The notes under the pieces were generated by a model. The model was given only the letters and a program-made list of their open reading frames with translations. It ran no database searches and was not told where the DNA came from. The translations under genes were made by a program, and so were the position numbers. Positions 1-23,668 of a stretch of DNA of 64,000 nt are shown piece after piece. The stretch spans positions 12,352,501 to 12,416,500 of the forward strand of contig NC_092016.1 in the NCBI RefSeq assembly GCF_042242105.1, written 5' to 3'. The stretch is from Pempheris klunzingeri. Taxonomy: Eukaryota; Chordata; Actinopteri; Acropomatiformes; Pempheridae. Every line of letters begins with the position of its first letter. The first letter of the stretch is position 1.

Positions 1-464
1 AAAATGCAGCTGAGTAAATACACTCGAACAGCTACATCAGACACGGAGCATGCTAAGCAGTCACGCTTTAGGATGTTAATCTCTCAGGAATACGTTTCAC
101 AGGAATATTTGGTTTCCTGGAGTTGTATTTAAATGGAAACACATGTTCTGTGACAAGAACAGGATCACATGGTACAGAGACAGAGACATATTACAGGGTG
201 CTTTGCCTGTGGTAATTAGTTTATGGCATAAATAATGTTTATTTAGCTTATTTCATTTAGTGTGTTACATTATGCACAAAAAACAAATGTGTCTAAATCC
301 TTGCTCTAGATTTCTGTGGACTGGCTGTCCTTTCATTCTCATTTGGAGCAAGTCTGCGCATTTAATGAGCTTAGGCTTTATGGCAGTGAAACCTCTAATG
401 CTGGACTTTGTATTGGAATTGTCAGACATGACCTTCAGCCTTCAGCTGTTGATCAGTTCCTTTA

Positions 465-10157
<9,693 letters not shown>

Positions 10158-13100
10158 GCCAGGTGTCTTCATTGATGTAGTTTATCTCCTTGATATGCAC
10201 CAGTTATGCCTGTCTGTCCGTCTATCCAGCAGTCTTCTTCCCTTTCTCCGCAAGTCCTGCCCTGCCGATGCAAAGAGGTGTTGCTGATGATTTATGACTG
10301 AAGAAACGGAAATGTTTGCTACATGTTACAGCCTGCTTCCATGCAAGAGTTGCACCTTCTTTCACCTGACTGTTGAGAAAGCAGCAACACCATAAACTGA
10401 CCAGCAAAGGAAATTACAAAAGTACACTAAGTCCGTCTTTCACTTGTCTAAATAGTGATTAGTGGCTTTAAGATTTAATCAGTACAACTCATACAACTAG
10501 CCAAGCTGGGCATATATAACAGTGTTTGGTTGTTGTGATTATAACAGGATTACGATTTTTGGGGTAATTAGGGCAGGATATCTGTGAAATTTGCACCAGT
10601 TGTGAAACTCTGTCTGGTAAAAAGACTGACATTAGCAGCAACATACACTTTGTAATTACTTAGAATAACATTTTCAGATTTTCAGTGAAGACCAGTGAAG
10701 AACACAAGAAACTGAAATACCACAAACTTCCTATCTGGTAAGTTTCACTACAAGTGGCTCCACAAACTGTCTGCAATCAAATCTCATGTCTTACCTTCTG
10801 TCAGACGCAGAGCTGATGGTAAACTGGGTTCCAAAGTCTCCTACAGCTGGTCTGGCCTCCTCATGGCTGCAGCTCAGACACTACACTGCTCCTTTGGTTT
10901 CTCTGTTGTTTCCTGTCACTTATGGCAGCACCATCAGGCTTTTGTGTCTGCACAAGTCCCTCCCCCCGATGGCTCTATTATGAAACTGCAGCATGAGAGG
11001 GGCAGGCTATCAATAAATATGACCAGCATGTCTGGTGTTTATTCTGAACGAGCATTTAAGGAACTGAGTATCAACACAGCAAGCTGTTATTTTCTGCTTC
11101 ATAAGAACACCTGCAGATGGACAGAACACACTCAGTTATTGTTTATTGAGTCTGTAACTGGTATTACAAAACACACAGTGGCGCATACTTAATGCTCTAA
11201 CATAAAAGCTTTGCACATTTCATTATTAAATGATACCGAAGAACAATGAACAAGATGCCATAGAGATTTACATACAAAAGAATGAAGTGCCCTAGAATGT
11301 TTTTCATCTTGTTGCTACACTTGTGCAATAAATTGCTGCGAAAAACAAAAGACAGAAGAGAAAAGATAACATAAAATGTAGCTTATTTGATGTTTGATGC
11401 ACTTGATATTTGATGCAAACTAGTTTCGAAATATAAAGTTGTGTATTGAGACCTGCTGTATGAGCCATCTGACAAAATGAGTGGACCTAAGACAAGTTTA
11501 ACCATGATCAAGCTTGAAAATTTTGATCCTCTAGAGAGACCTGCTCTCATGAGGAAAAAAACAAATTACATTTCTACTTCTACAGATCTTCTTTTCATTC
11601 ACATTTCCATCATTAAAACAATCACGATTCTTCAATTTGTTCACAAGTTCATGTGGTCCAACAGAAAAATTAGGCATGATACAAGATTGTAGCAAAGAAA
11701 AGGTGGACAATTATTTTACTGACAGCAAAGAAATGGCTGTAAACAGCTCGAGGTAAACTAGAAATAGAGGAAATTAAAAGTTAGAAACAAACTGTAAACA
11801 ATACATCAGCACACAAGAGAAGGGGCTAAGTGAGGAGAAAAAAAAACAGTTCTTCTCCTGTAGATTTCCATTTAATCATTCCAACAGGGTCTCTTCCCAA
11901 GCAAGTGTTCATGTGTGGAATATTAACTTCTTCTGGTCTGTTTCAGGTGTAAGATGCTCACAGTGCACAAGAGTAAACCGCCATCTCTTAGTACCTAGAT
12001 GTGGACGACAGACAGATGTTGCTACACATGTTCAGCAATGCAGCATGTTCATGAAATACTTCCCTCATAGGTTAAGAAAAACATATCTCCATTTTTGGCA
12101 GAACAATCACGTTGACAGACTGACTTTACAGCCATTTCATCCAAAGCTGATATGCAGTATAATAACCTTTAAAGTCCTACTGCCTGGAGGGTACCTGTGA
12201 ACTGGTGTAAACACTGGCTGGACAGATGTTATACTGCCACCTGGAGGACAACGAAAGCAAATACATCAGTATTTTTTTTTATACAGGGCTCAGGAAAATG
12301 AACCCAGCATTATACATGTACTGTAGGTCTTGTAAAATAGGTTAAAGTCAGGAGGATATACACAGGTTTTAGAAAACTTATAATAAAATATAATCAGGTA
12401 ATTATAGGGATCCACTGGTGTTTTGAAGTCAATACCAGATTCAAATATTCTCCAAACCAAATGACTGCAAATGTAAGTGCAAAACAGTTTTAGCTTTTCA
12501 GATGTCAAGACAAATTTAAGTAATCAAGTGGTGCTTCAGTTAAAAAAGAACTAGCCAATATTATTAAGAGTGATACTCTGCCAAATATGGACTGACAAAC
12601 TGGACTGATTAATATTACAGCACTGGTTGACACTGTATGTGTAATGGCTCGGTTGGAGGCTCTCTTGTTATTTGATCTGAATCCTGAGATTTAAAAAAAA
12701 AAAAAATACAAGTATGGTTTTCCCCAAAATGTTCCACATGCTGTTTATGCAAGAGATAAATACTTGGGAGGAGTCTGTTTTCTGATCCTGGGTCTGATGG
12801 TAAAGAATACATTGCTTGATTGTAAGGTGGATCAAAAGTCTGATGGGTTCTTCCTTGGCCCGTGCTGCACCTTACAAACAAAATTCATGAAAATGCACGT
12901 GTATTCTTTTAACTAACACCCCTATACGGTGGAATGATATGCACAATTTTGGTACGACTCAGTGCTCTCAAGGCTCTAAGACTTAAATTTTAAGGTTCAG
13001 CAGAATTCGAGTATCAGCATAAGTGATTCAAGTGCATCAAGAGACACGGGTCAAACACAAAAGATGTGTTGTCGAGTGGCAATGTGGAAAAAATAAAAAA

Positions 13101-13598
13101 AGATTTTAGGTGACAACTTTAAGACATTTTGAAAGGAACAAGGGGACGGAGAAAGCAGAAGAAAAAACAAATCAGTATCCTAATGAAAACAGGGGTTCAA
13201 AAAATACAATCGATCCTTCAACAGGCATAAACGATCCAGCCATGTTTTTAGAAATACTGATTTGGACTGCAAGAGTGTAGCTTGGCACTGAAGGCTGAAG
13301 AACCATGGACAAAGCGTACGGTTTTGGCTGTCACGTAAACAAACAAACACATAAAAAATAAGGCGTTTGGCAGGAATACTGATAGGAAGCCCATTCGGCC
13401 TGTAATGTTTTGGTCTTTTGATGCCATTTCCCTCAAAATGTATAGAGAGTTGATTTTTCCAGCTCTGATTCGGAGACCAACTCCCACAATTCTTTCAGTA
13501 AACTCTCTTTACAACTGCAGCACATGGTCGGCGTGAGGAGAAGACGTCTTTGCCTTCATGTTTCAGCCACAAGGCCGGGACATATGAAAAGCTTGAAG
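10158..13598. other. Intergenic: DAPK2 upstream region and TBC1D2B 3' flank
   Basis: No exon-like blocks or recognisable protein similarity were found in this 3.4-kb gap. The right part, adjoining the TBC1D2B stop codon at 13599, is probably its 3' UTR, which is read leftward. The left part should hold the DAPK2 promoter and any non-coding first exons. An A-run lies near 12693. Open reading frames of 60-109 codons occur on both strands but lack homology and overlap each other. Confidence 0.5.
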
Positions 13599-16500
13599 TC
13601 AGTTATCCTCCTCATCATCGCTGACGAAGCTCCGTCGGTCCTGACTCGTCTCCCTCTCCCTGAGGAAGGTCTGTCTGATCGCCTCCAGCTCGGTCAGCTC
13701 CAGACGGACTTTCTCTAGGTGGAAGGAGCGGCGGTTCTGGATTTGCCGCATGGGGAACGGGTTCATGTCCACAAAAGCAATGTTCATCAGTTTCCTGGAG
13801 AAAAGAAAAGAAAAAAAAGACAGTTCTGTCAGAGTTTTTTTTATTATTCTGTGGTGGATGTGGAGATGTCAACACCCCTGTTTTGTATATTTGTTATAAG
13901 TTACTAGGTGTATGCCTTACCCAAAGTCATTTTTGTACAACAATCATGACTATTAAACCAGTTCTGATGTGAGAATAATCATTACGGATAAACTTTAATG
14001 CTAGACTCTAGACGACAGGTTTGAATGTATACGCAGCAAGGAGTAACGATCAGCTATTCAAAGGTTAATTATCTTCTTCCTTATTTACTGCAGACACACT
14101 GTCCTTAGAAATGTTCATGCTTTTACACATGAATGCAAATAGCAAAACAAATTGCAGTCACTGTGCCTTGAATCCAGGATTGTGCGCGTGAAGTATCGAA
14201 GATATTTGAAGATGGTTGTGGAATCCTCCAGCTTCAAAAACTCTTCCTCTTTGTACTTGAAGAGAGCGAGGGCAAAGCGAAATATGATCTGTGGAGGAAA
14301 ATGATCAAAGCCGTGAAATCTGCCTCATGACTTTGCCTATGTGACCGTTTCACACAACACATCATCACACAGACATGCAAAGCCATGCAGGCGGTATTTA
14401 TTACTCTTAATATACACACAGCAGAGTATACTGTCTAGTTATAAGGCAAAAGCTATGTATTGGCTTTGTTAACAGCTGAAGCTGCAGATGAGTAAAACTG
14501 TGATTCCTACCACAGACCTCTCCTAGGGTCTAAATTGTGGTTTTAATCAATATTTTCAAGTAAATATGACTAATTGTCTTTGAAAGTGGTCGCAGAGAGT
14601 AATCCCTCTGCAGTTCCCCTCGGCTCTACGGAGCTTAATAACAGCCTAGGTTCATTCTCGCCACCCTGATTGTGTTGTGGGTCACAGATCGCAGCTGTTT
14701 TTCATGAAGAAGCTTTAAAACTGTGTGCTACCGGCTGGCAGCAAAATGATGACAAGCTGTCGAACATAATGGAGTGCTTAGCTGGTTCCCTCAGAAGACC
14801 AAATATTGGCCTTACATCCACCAAGTGGACACACAGTTTCAAATGGATGACAATGTTGCTGGTATAATGCTGCATTGCAGAGCATCTCTACAAGCTAAAA
14901 ACCACACAGTGCTGGTATATCATATTACATTAGCATTCATTTGGCCTCATGTTTGTGTTCGCTTGATGAATATATCCAGTACCAACACTCTAGGTATAAA
15001 ATATCTAGGTCTTTCGCTTGCTCGGTGTTTGATTTCTTCAGCATCTAGTTGCTAGCTTTGTATGCCCGCCATTTGATACTGTGCAGGTAGCATATGGTGA
15101 GCTTTGTTTTGAAACAATAGCTGCCCACTGCTGATGGAAATGAGGATTATGAGAGCAAGACTTGTGGGACAGTGCAACTAAAGGCAAATAAAGTTCTGTT
15201 GAACTGAAGAACAGCTGTAAACACTTTAACACAAATGCTGGTTAGATAAAAGTTGGAGACACAGTGGGTACATGTGTCAAAGTGGCACAGAAAACTAGTG
15301 AGATGTATCATCTGTAGATGGCAGGCAAGCTTAAAGCCAATCGAATAGTTACACCACAATTTTGAAAGGTCTCCTTATCCTTATTTTCTTCCTTCAGTTT
15401 CCTACAGAACTCTGTGAGCATGTCCAGACAGAAATGAGACTATGTGAAATAAGAGGATAACAGTTTTACTTTCGTTCTGACTCTTACCTTTGGACCTTCA
15501 TACAGAAAGGCATCCCAGATCTTGAAGAGGATGTCGCTCACCACACTGTCCACAAACACCACCAGGAACCAGTTGAAGGTGATGAGGGAGAAGTCCACTT
15601 TGTACTGCTCAAAGTGGGCGTGAAGCCGGGGCAGCTTCTCACTCATCAGGTCCTTGAACACGCGCTGGTCAACCTGCACAGATGTAACCAACATATATTT
15701 ATATATTTACACTCGCTATTGCTCACAGAGCTGTTTATTTCTTACAACATGTGAAAACATGGAATCAGATCCAGATTGATTACTGAGCTGCATTCCTTCT
15801 ATGATAAGTCATGAGCAGCAGCCTCAGTCACATGAATATGACATCACTGACACCAGAGACACATGTAAACTCTGGCAACGAGGCAGCATCTTGTCGCTGT
15901 GTCTCCTAATGCCTGAATACTGTACAGCCATTGAGCTTGTTTACCTGTGAGCCAAGCAGAGTCTTGGTGTAATAGTCTCTTGGCATGAAGACCTCCACAA
16001 TGGCTATAAGGCTCCAGAAGGCATCCTCTTGGTCCAGATAGAGCAAGGCAATGGCTGCCAGCCTGAAGAAACATGCAATACAAATGAATGGTTACAAAGC
16101 ATAAAAGGATAGAGGGAGAAGGAGGGAAACCAGAACCCATCCCATACCTGTTCAGTCCCTGGCAGTAGCCGATATCCGGATTCCTCCAGGAGAAAGCCAT
16201 CAGGACATTCCGGAGTTTCTGGATGCCGCCTGCACTGGGAGAGGCATAGTGCTTGTTGTTGGGCAAAGTACGCAGCAAGTCCAGCTCGATCTGCTTCGAG
16301 GCCGGATTGGGCTTATCCCGGGCCACATTTAGTAAGGTCTCATAGTAGTCGGGCGCCAAGTGGTCCCGAAACTTCTTGACATGGAAGGAGACGCACCAGC
16401 GCCACACCTGGGAGCGGTGCTCGTGGGGCACACCGCTGCGAATCAAGGCTTTGAGCTCGGGGGAGCGCACCAGGTCTCTGTTCATGGTGCTGGCCAGATA

Positions 16501-19500
16501 GTTCTCCCACTTCACCCCGACAGACACCTCCTGATCCGTCATAGACAGGGACTTCAGCTCCAGAGCTCTCACCTTCGCAACCAGCTTCTCCTCCTCTTCC
16601 TCCTCCTCAGGGACTGTCTTGAAGCCATAGGCATCATACTCACTGATATTAAATCAAGGCAGGGACAAAATGTAGCAAAATTATCATCAATCAGTGATGT
16701 TCAATTCATTCCAAAACACATACATCACACACGTATGTGACATATTTGCTTAATCTCCCTTCTGTTCTATATCACTAATGAATTGCTTGAATTTGTACCG
16801 ATACATTTCGACGAGCCCGTGGGACATGACAGAGCTTGCACAGAAGTTGGAGCAATAGCAATTGTGATCACAAATTAGCAGACCTAGTTTTTCCAGTCAG
16901 GAAGAACAGAGTACAGCTGCTGGCGAAGCAGTTGTATAATTATGCTGTATGATTATCTAAAATTGCTTATACAATGTAATTATATTGAAATAAATTGCAT
17001 TGAATAAAAAATGTAGAGAGATGTATCATACTTATCAATATGAGCAAAAAAAAAAACAATCTATTCATAAAGGTTTTGTGGCATAGTGCATACCTGACAG
17101 TATTTGGTTTAAAGATGGCGTGCTCCTGCTGGTCAGGGCTCTCCGCCTGCAATGCATCCTCTAATAATCTGGAAATGACTTCACGGGCCGGGCTCTGCTC
17201 TGAAGACGAACACACCGGGGTCTTCACCTCTTGAAGCAGCACCAGATATTTACTCTCCACCTGACACAATTTGGCCTCCAAGGCCGTATACTGCAGAAAA
17301 GACAACAGGAAAAAAATGTAAACATAATTGTTGTTTGAATAACTGATGACAGCAAGATTAAAGTTTGTTATTCATTGTTCCTTCTTGGCATTTTTAGGTT
17401 TAGGGGGCACCAGCTGAGATCAATGCTGGACTTCCCCTAAGGGCTACAGAGACTTCCTGTTTCTATTAACAGAGTAAAGCAGCATTGACCAACAAAGTAA
17501 CATAGTACCTTTGCTTCTAAAGCCTTTTCTCTAGTCTCTGCATTTCTGCGTAATACTGTCAGCTCCAAGATCTCTTTGTTCAGGAATTTGTTCTGGGATT
17601 TGTAGCCTTGAAGACTGTCCTGAAAATGGAGAAACATGTGTTCAGTTAATTAGAGTACAAATTTAGCCAGAGCATCATCACACCCTGATAAAAAATATCT
17701 TAAAGTGAAGCCAAAGAAATTGATTCCACAACCTAATAGAATATTTCCTATGTAATCTATAAACTACATATCTGATTTAGGTGTTTCCAGCGGTACCTTG
17801 AGGATGTCCAGCTCGTGCTGATCTTTGCTGGGAGGTGGTGAACCGGCATCGTTTGGACTGCCGCTCTGCTCGGAGTTCTGTTGTGACAGCTTGATGATGA
17901 CTTCATCTTTGGCCTGGATGGTCTCCATCAGCATCCCCAGCTGGTCGTTTATCTCCCCCACCTTTATTTTCAGGCCCTTCAGCTCTTTTTGCAGACTGTC
18001 CTTCTCCAAGGCGAGACGCTCCATGTGGCCACACAGGGACTGGATCTGTGCGTCTCTTTCCTGAAGGAGGTCGTTCAACTGGGCGATCTCTTCCTGGGTT
18101 ACCGCTGAACCCTGAGCCTGGTCTGAAGCCGCAGATGAATCTGGAGCCTGGGCTGGACGGCGCACTGGCTGCCTGTCGCACTGGGAGGTTCTCAGAGTTT
18201 GCTGCAGAAGTCTCACCAGCTCCTGGTTAAGTAAAGAGAATTTTACTTGCATAACTGTTGACCATATTCATAATGGACTAAATGTTGATTACATTTCATC
18301 ATTTCTTCCACTTAACACTGCTGGGTGCAGAGGTATAACTTCTGTACTGACATGCATACTCTTATAATGCTTTTTATTTTCTACAACTTGTGTATTTTGA
18401 TTCAATATGCAAGAAAAGCACTGTCAGCCACAGCTTTGTAGTCTGGAAATAAAATCTCAAAAATGTCACAATTCTGTTATATTTGTTCTTCTAAACACCT
18501 TTGACTGCACACACTAGTCAGGGTTTCCCACAGTGTTCTATGGCAGATGTGAGCCACCTCGATTAAAACAGAGACCACCCAACATTGTAAAAAAAAAAAA
18601 CTTTTATGACATGATTGCATTATACTTTATGGAAAAAAACATTTTACCACCATTTTACAGTGTAAAAGCCACCGTATTTAGTGTGCCTATTTTTTAGGCC
18701 ATTATGTACTGAACTGAAGTGCACGCATTATTATCTGGGTGGTTTACCACCTCGGCTAAATAATTTCCCCGGGAGAGAAACCCTGCACTCTTTAAGTGAG
18801 GCCACAGTCATGCTGACCTAACATGTAACACTGCCACCCATGTATCCAGATAACCAACTTCATGTAATTACAGAGCATGAAATTCAATTACAACAGTTTA
18901 CCAAAGCTATGCATATTATTATATCTGCTGTACTGAGAAAATGTGGCCAATGTGAAAATACTTGGCTCGCACATTTGCACATAAGTGTGTGTGAAGTGCG
19001 CTCACACAAACACACACATGTGCTTGACCTAAAAAGTCCATGGAGCGATAGTATATATATTTCCAACAACAGTTACACAGAGGCAGTTATTCAGAGTTGC
19101 TGAGTCAATTCTTGTTAAAGTGTGGGCTGGCGATAAATCACTTCATATAGAAAGCATTCACACACACATTATATATTCATCGGGTTAGCGGAAGCCATTG
19201 TGATCAATTGGCTGGTCTCAAAACACTACAACAAGAACAGAGAGTAAAGGGAAGGAGCAACACAGTTGTGATTGCCGTTAGGAGAACTACTGTTTCCTTG
19301 TTTTTAGCTTCAGCATGACTAAACATTCGCTGTCTTCCTGTGTGAGTGAGAGCATTACAAGTACACCAAACCCTTCAGTCAGGACGCCACGACCTCTGGC
19401 TTGTTCTGAATTAACTAAAATGACTCTAGTGTGGGTAATTTACACTGTGTGACGTCAGTCCTGGTGATTTACAGGTAACCGTGAAAACCATCAAATCTTT

Positions 19501-22500
19501 GTTACATTAATTTTGAGATATTACAATTACTAAACAGGGAAAGACAACTAAGACTAAGACAGGATGGGCAGGGGAGCTTTGGGACACACACACACACACA
19601 CAAAGAGTTGCTCTTCATCAAGAGTCTTATGAGAGACAAGGAACATATAACATCCTTGTTAAAGTAATAGTATTGATGGCAAAAATAGGTTGGTCTAGTT
19701 CCCTCATAGTAAAAAGAAGATAAAATCATTTATGTCTGTAGACAACACTCCCCCAGAATGTTTTCATGTGATCAACATACATGTATAAGAATCTTTTCTT
19801 AAATTTCTATGACATTAGGTGAAACAATGACAGTGAGACTAACTGTACCTTCTGACTGGCCAGCTCTTCTCTGAGTGTGGCCTGTTCTTGCTGCATGCGG
19901 CTTAGTTCTTCCTGCTGGCTCTGGCTCTGGAGGCGAAGCTGCATCTCCAAAGGCCTGCTGCCATTACACTCCACTGGGGAGCTCTCGGCACTGCGAGTCT
20001 CAGCGTTGCGCCCAAATCTCCCGGGGCCCATCATGTCTCGGAGCAAAGGCTTCTTAGGCCGTGAGGAGTTGCGCCCAAAGTCAAACGTAAACGCTGATCC
20101 AAAAGAATCTGAAAAAGAAGAGAGTTGCATCACTCACTGTTTAAGAAATAAATATGACTCAGGAGGCTGGGGCAGGCGGAAGACGCTTTGGAAAATACAA
20201 AATTTGACAATTTGTCATAGTAGCAAACGGAAAAGGAAAATGAGTATTTAAAGGCAGCAAGGAGTGGACGTACGTCTGTGTGCGTCCGAATTATGTTTCT
20301 GTTCAGGGAAGTCCTTGGGTGGAGCATCCACCAGCTCCCAGTCCTCGGCACTACTGCTGTTACCGGTGTAGAACACACTGCGTCTGCTCTCACCTCCTCT
20401 GCCCGGCCGCAGATAAGACATGGAGTTCCTGGCAGACCAGAAACCAGGACACAGGGTGAGTAAGACGAGTATAAATGAAATAATAATCACAAATAACATA
20501 AAGACCCAAATTGTTGGGGCATTCTTCAGTTCACAGGTTCGTGTCTAAACTCAAGCCAACACAGACTTGTGTTTTTCACACTTCTGAATGTGAGATCACA
20601 GCAAAACCAAAATTGCTTGTTTGCAGAAGAAGTTCATGCCTTCCTCACACCTTGTCTACACCGGACGTGCTTGAGCAACTTTTTTCGGTCGCCCAGTCAC
20701 GTTTATCTGAAGGAACAGACACGCTTCAACCTGAATCAATAGATCTGTCCACAGCAGCCCCCTGACAGATCAAGCTTGATGAGCATAGCTGTGACCCAGT
20801 GCATCTTTTCACATCACATTTCTGGTTGTGGCATTCTTGTGCTTCAGTTGCTTCTACTTTAGTCATGAGCTATAACTGCAAAAACTGTCATTGGTAAACA
20901 CATTTAGACACAAAACTGCTAGTCACAGATAAGATGTTCGACTGGCTCTTATTTCAGTTGGTAAGACACATTTTGCAACTGGAGGCAAAAATGTTAGTAA
21001 GCTACTTGCTGAGTGTGGTATATCCTTGGAAACATCATTGCATTTTAAATCATGAGAAGCTAAATGAACAGACAGGTATGGAGACATGCTACTAAAGATG
21101 GCGTCTCAAGTGCTCCAAGATTCTCGTGCACCTTTATAAGTGAACTCTCTTTCCATCACCAATGCAAATTGCAAATTCAAAACCATGCCGCATTTTTAGC
21201 ATTTCAGTGTGTTGCATTGCTGAATAGATGTGTTGTGTGGCCCAGAAGGGGAACTGTTGATGGCTACATACTAGAGCAACTGGTGAACTATGGATACAAC
21301 CATTTCCTCTAACGCACTCAACCTCAGGAAGAGCTGAAGAGGCGTTTTCTTTCCTCAATACAGTCCTTATTGAGGTGCATAGAAGATAAACTAGTTGTGC
21401 CTGTTTGGCAAGGACACAAAACAAAGACTAGAAAATACACTTTTAAAACCCGTGGGTGCAATATCTTCCTATTAGGTTGCAGAGTGATTTGGCTCAGACT
21501 CACCTGAGTTCTGTACCAAAGTTTTTGAGGGAGAAGTTGAGGGGGTTTGTGGACGCAGCAGAAGGGCCTCTGGCTGACTGGATCCCCACCATTCCTCCAC
21601 CATCTGTTTCTGTCTCCATGGCAAAGTCGCTGCGGACCTTCTCCATGCTCTCACTTAGCTTCTCGAAGACAAACCCATCTGAAATAAACCACAGAGTATA
21701 TTAGAATAACATATGAGTATTATGATAAAAGCTCATAACCCATATCATCACTCCTACTGTTTAAAATCCACTCAGCAAAATCAATCATCTGTTTGAGGAG
21801 AGGAGACTGTAATGACCCTGAATGGATTCCAGAGAAAAGTGAAGCAATATTTTGAGTTACCCAGAATGCGATTTACAGCAGGGTGTATGCCTGTGGGTTC
21901 ATCAGAATTTCTGAGCCAAGCTGGCTAAATATAAATTCTTCCTCTTTGTGTGAAATTAGCTGGGACGGTGTGGGAAATAAGTTCCAAATAAGCTCCACAA
22001 TCGTGCTGTCGCGCCCCAAAAAGAAGCCAACTGCAACCACACAGCTGTTGTGTAAGCATGACAATGATCAGACTCCTTTTGCTCCAATAAAACATTTGAA
22101 CTGATATATACAGACAAGGCCCCTCTAAATCTGTGCCAGTTTTAATTAACACAGCAAATTAGTTTATGGCAGAAGAACAGCTGTACGTGTTACAGCGGGA
22201 TCTGTTTCGTCGTGCAGTACCTGAACCTTTAGAGTCAGGAAAAGCTTAGTCGTGTTAATCATTCACTAGCCATGCAACATAAAACATTTAAACTTCACAG
22301 TGAAGTTGTTAAGCAGTTACTGACACATTACTGAAAGTTTGCCTGATTTCACCGGTCTTTCTGGCACCCACGCATTTCATGAAAGCTCACTGATAAAAAG
22401 GTCAAGGACTTCTGACACTGAAATAACACCGCATATGAAAAAAATGTGGAAAAACAAAACATCGGAGCACTTTCAAACACATTTTTATTCTGTGTCTTTA

Positions 22501-23605
22501 TCTTCAGGAACAGCAGGATTGGCAATGTGAGATGGTTTATCTTGTATGGGGCTGATGTTGACAAAATTAAGTACTGAAATATTTTTGACTACCTCTAGAG
22601 ATTATTTTTGATACACAAAGATAAAATGGGTATTTGTGTCTTTTTGAGAGGGATACACACAAAGAAACCCAAAAAAAATAAGAAGCATTTACAGCTCATT
22701 TCAGAACAGTCAAAACAAGTGACGGTACATTAATTAGAATAACTTCACTGTATCCAGGAAAACAAAACCTAGTTTTTCTCAATACAACCATGACAGAGCT
22801 CTTTTATAATATCTTATCTCATTTCAAAACATAAACTTAGGTTCAATTTAGGTTCACAGAGAAAAAGATGATGCCTTTTATTGGAATTCTGAGTGACTGA
22901 TTATAAAACCGTAACCCAAAAACAGTAAACCAAAAGTGAAAACAGCCTCATATCCAATTAATAAAACAAGTGAAAGTCATCAAATGCAACATTAAACTTT
23001 TACTCATCTTTCCCTTCAGTTCAGTTATGAAAAGCATTTTGCTGGTGTATAAAAGCTGTCAGTATTGTAAGCGCTACCGAGCTGCATCTATTGTGTCAAG
23101 TCACTGTGGCAGAAGCTTGTGAGAACGCTTGAAAGCCCCAAACAGTTCACACGATAAGACTTTTCTTTCTTTCAGTGCATTACAATAAAACACACCCCAG
23201 ATAAAGTAGACGTCAACTCCTTTCTTTTGCCCTTTGTTGATTTCTCATTTAATCAGTGTTTGACACATCCCTGCCCGCATGCCGTTTCTGTAGGAACCTG
23301 GCAACAGAAAGCTCGACTTGTGCAAATATTAATCCATCAGACACAAGCGTTTGCTTTAAGCCGGTAGCTGGATGTGATGAAACAGAGCAGTGAAAAATGG
23401 GTGTCTGCACTGTACATGTACTGTGTGTGTGTGTGTGTGTACCTGCCTACCATTGTCTTTGCCTACGAGGCCGGTGGGGGGGTAGGCCAGGGTCGGGGAG
23501 CTCCAGCTGTCTCTCTGACCGGAGCCTCGTGTGTTGCTGTACTCCCAACGTTTCTGCTGTAACTGCTGGAGCCAGAAATGCATCACCTGCCTGCTGGGGG
23601 CCTGG

Positions 23606-23668
<63 letters not shown>

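Noticed and set aside
14580-14720. Possible conserved element near 'gttcccctcggctctacgga'
   Set aside because: It looked familiar from other fish introns, but I could not define borders or a family.
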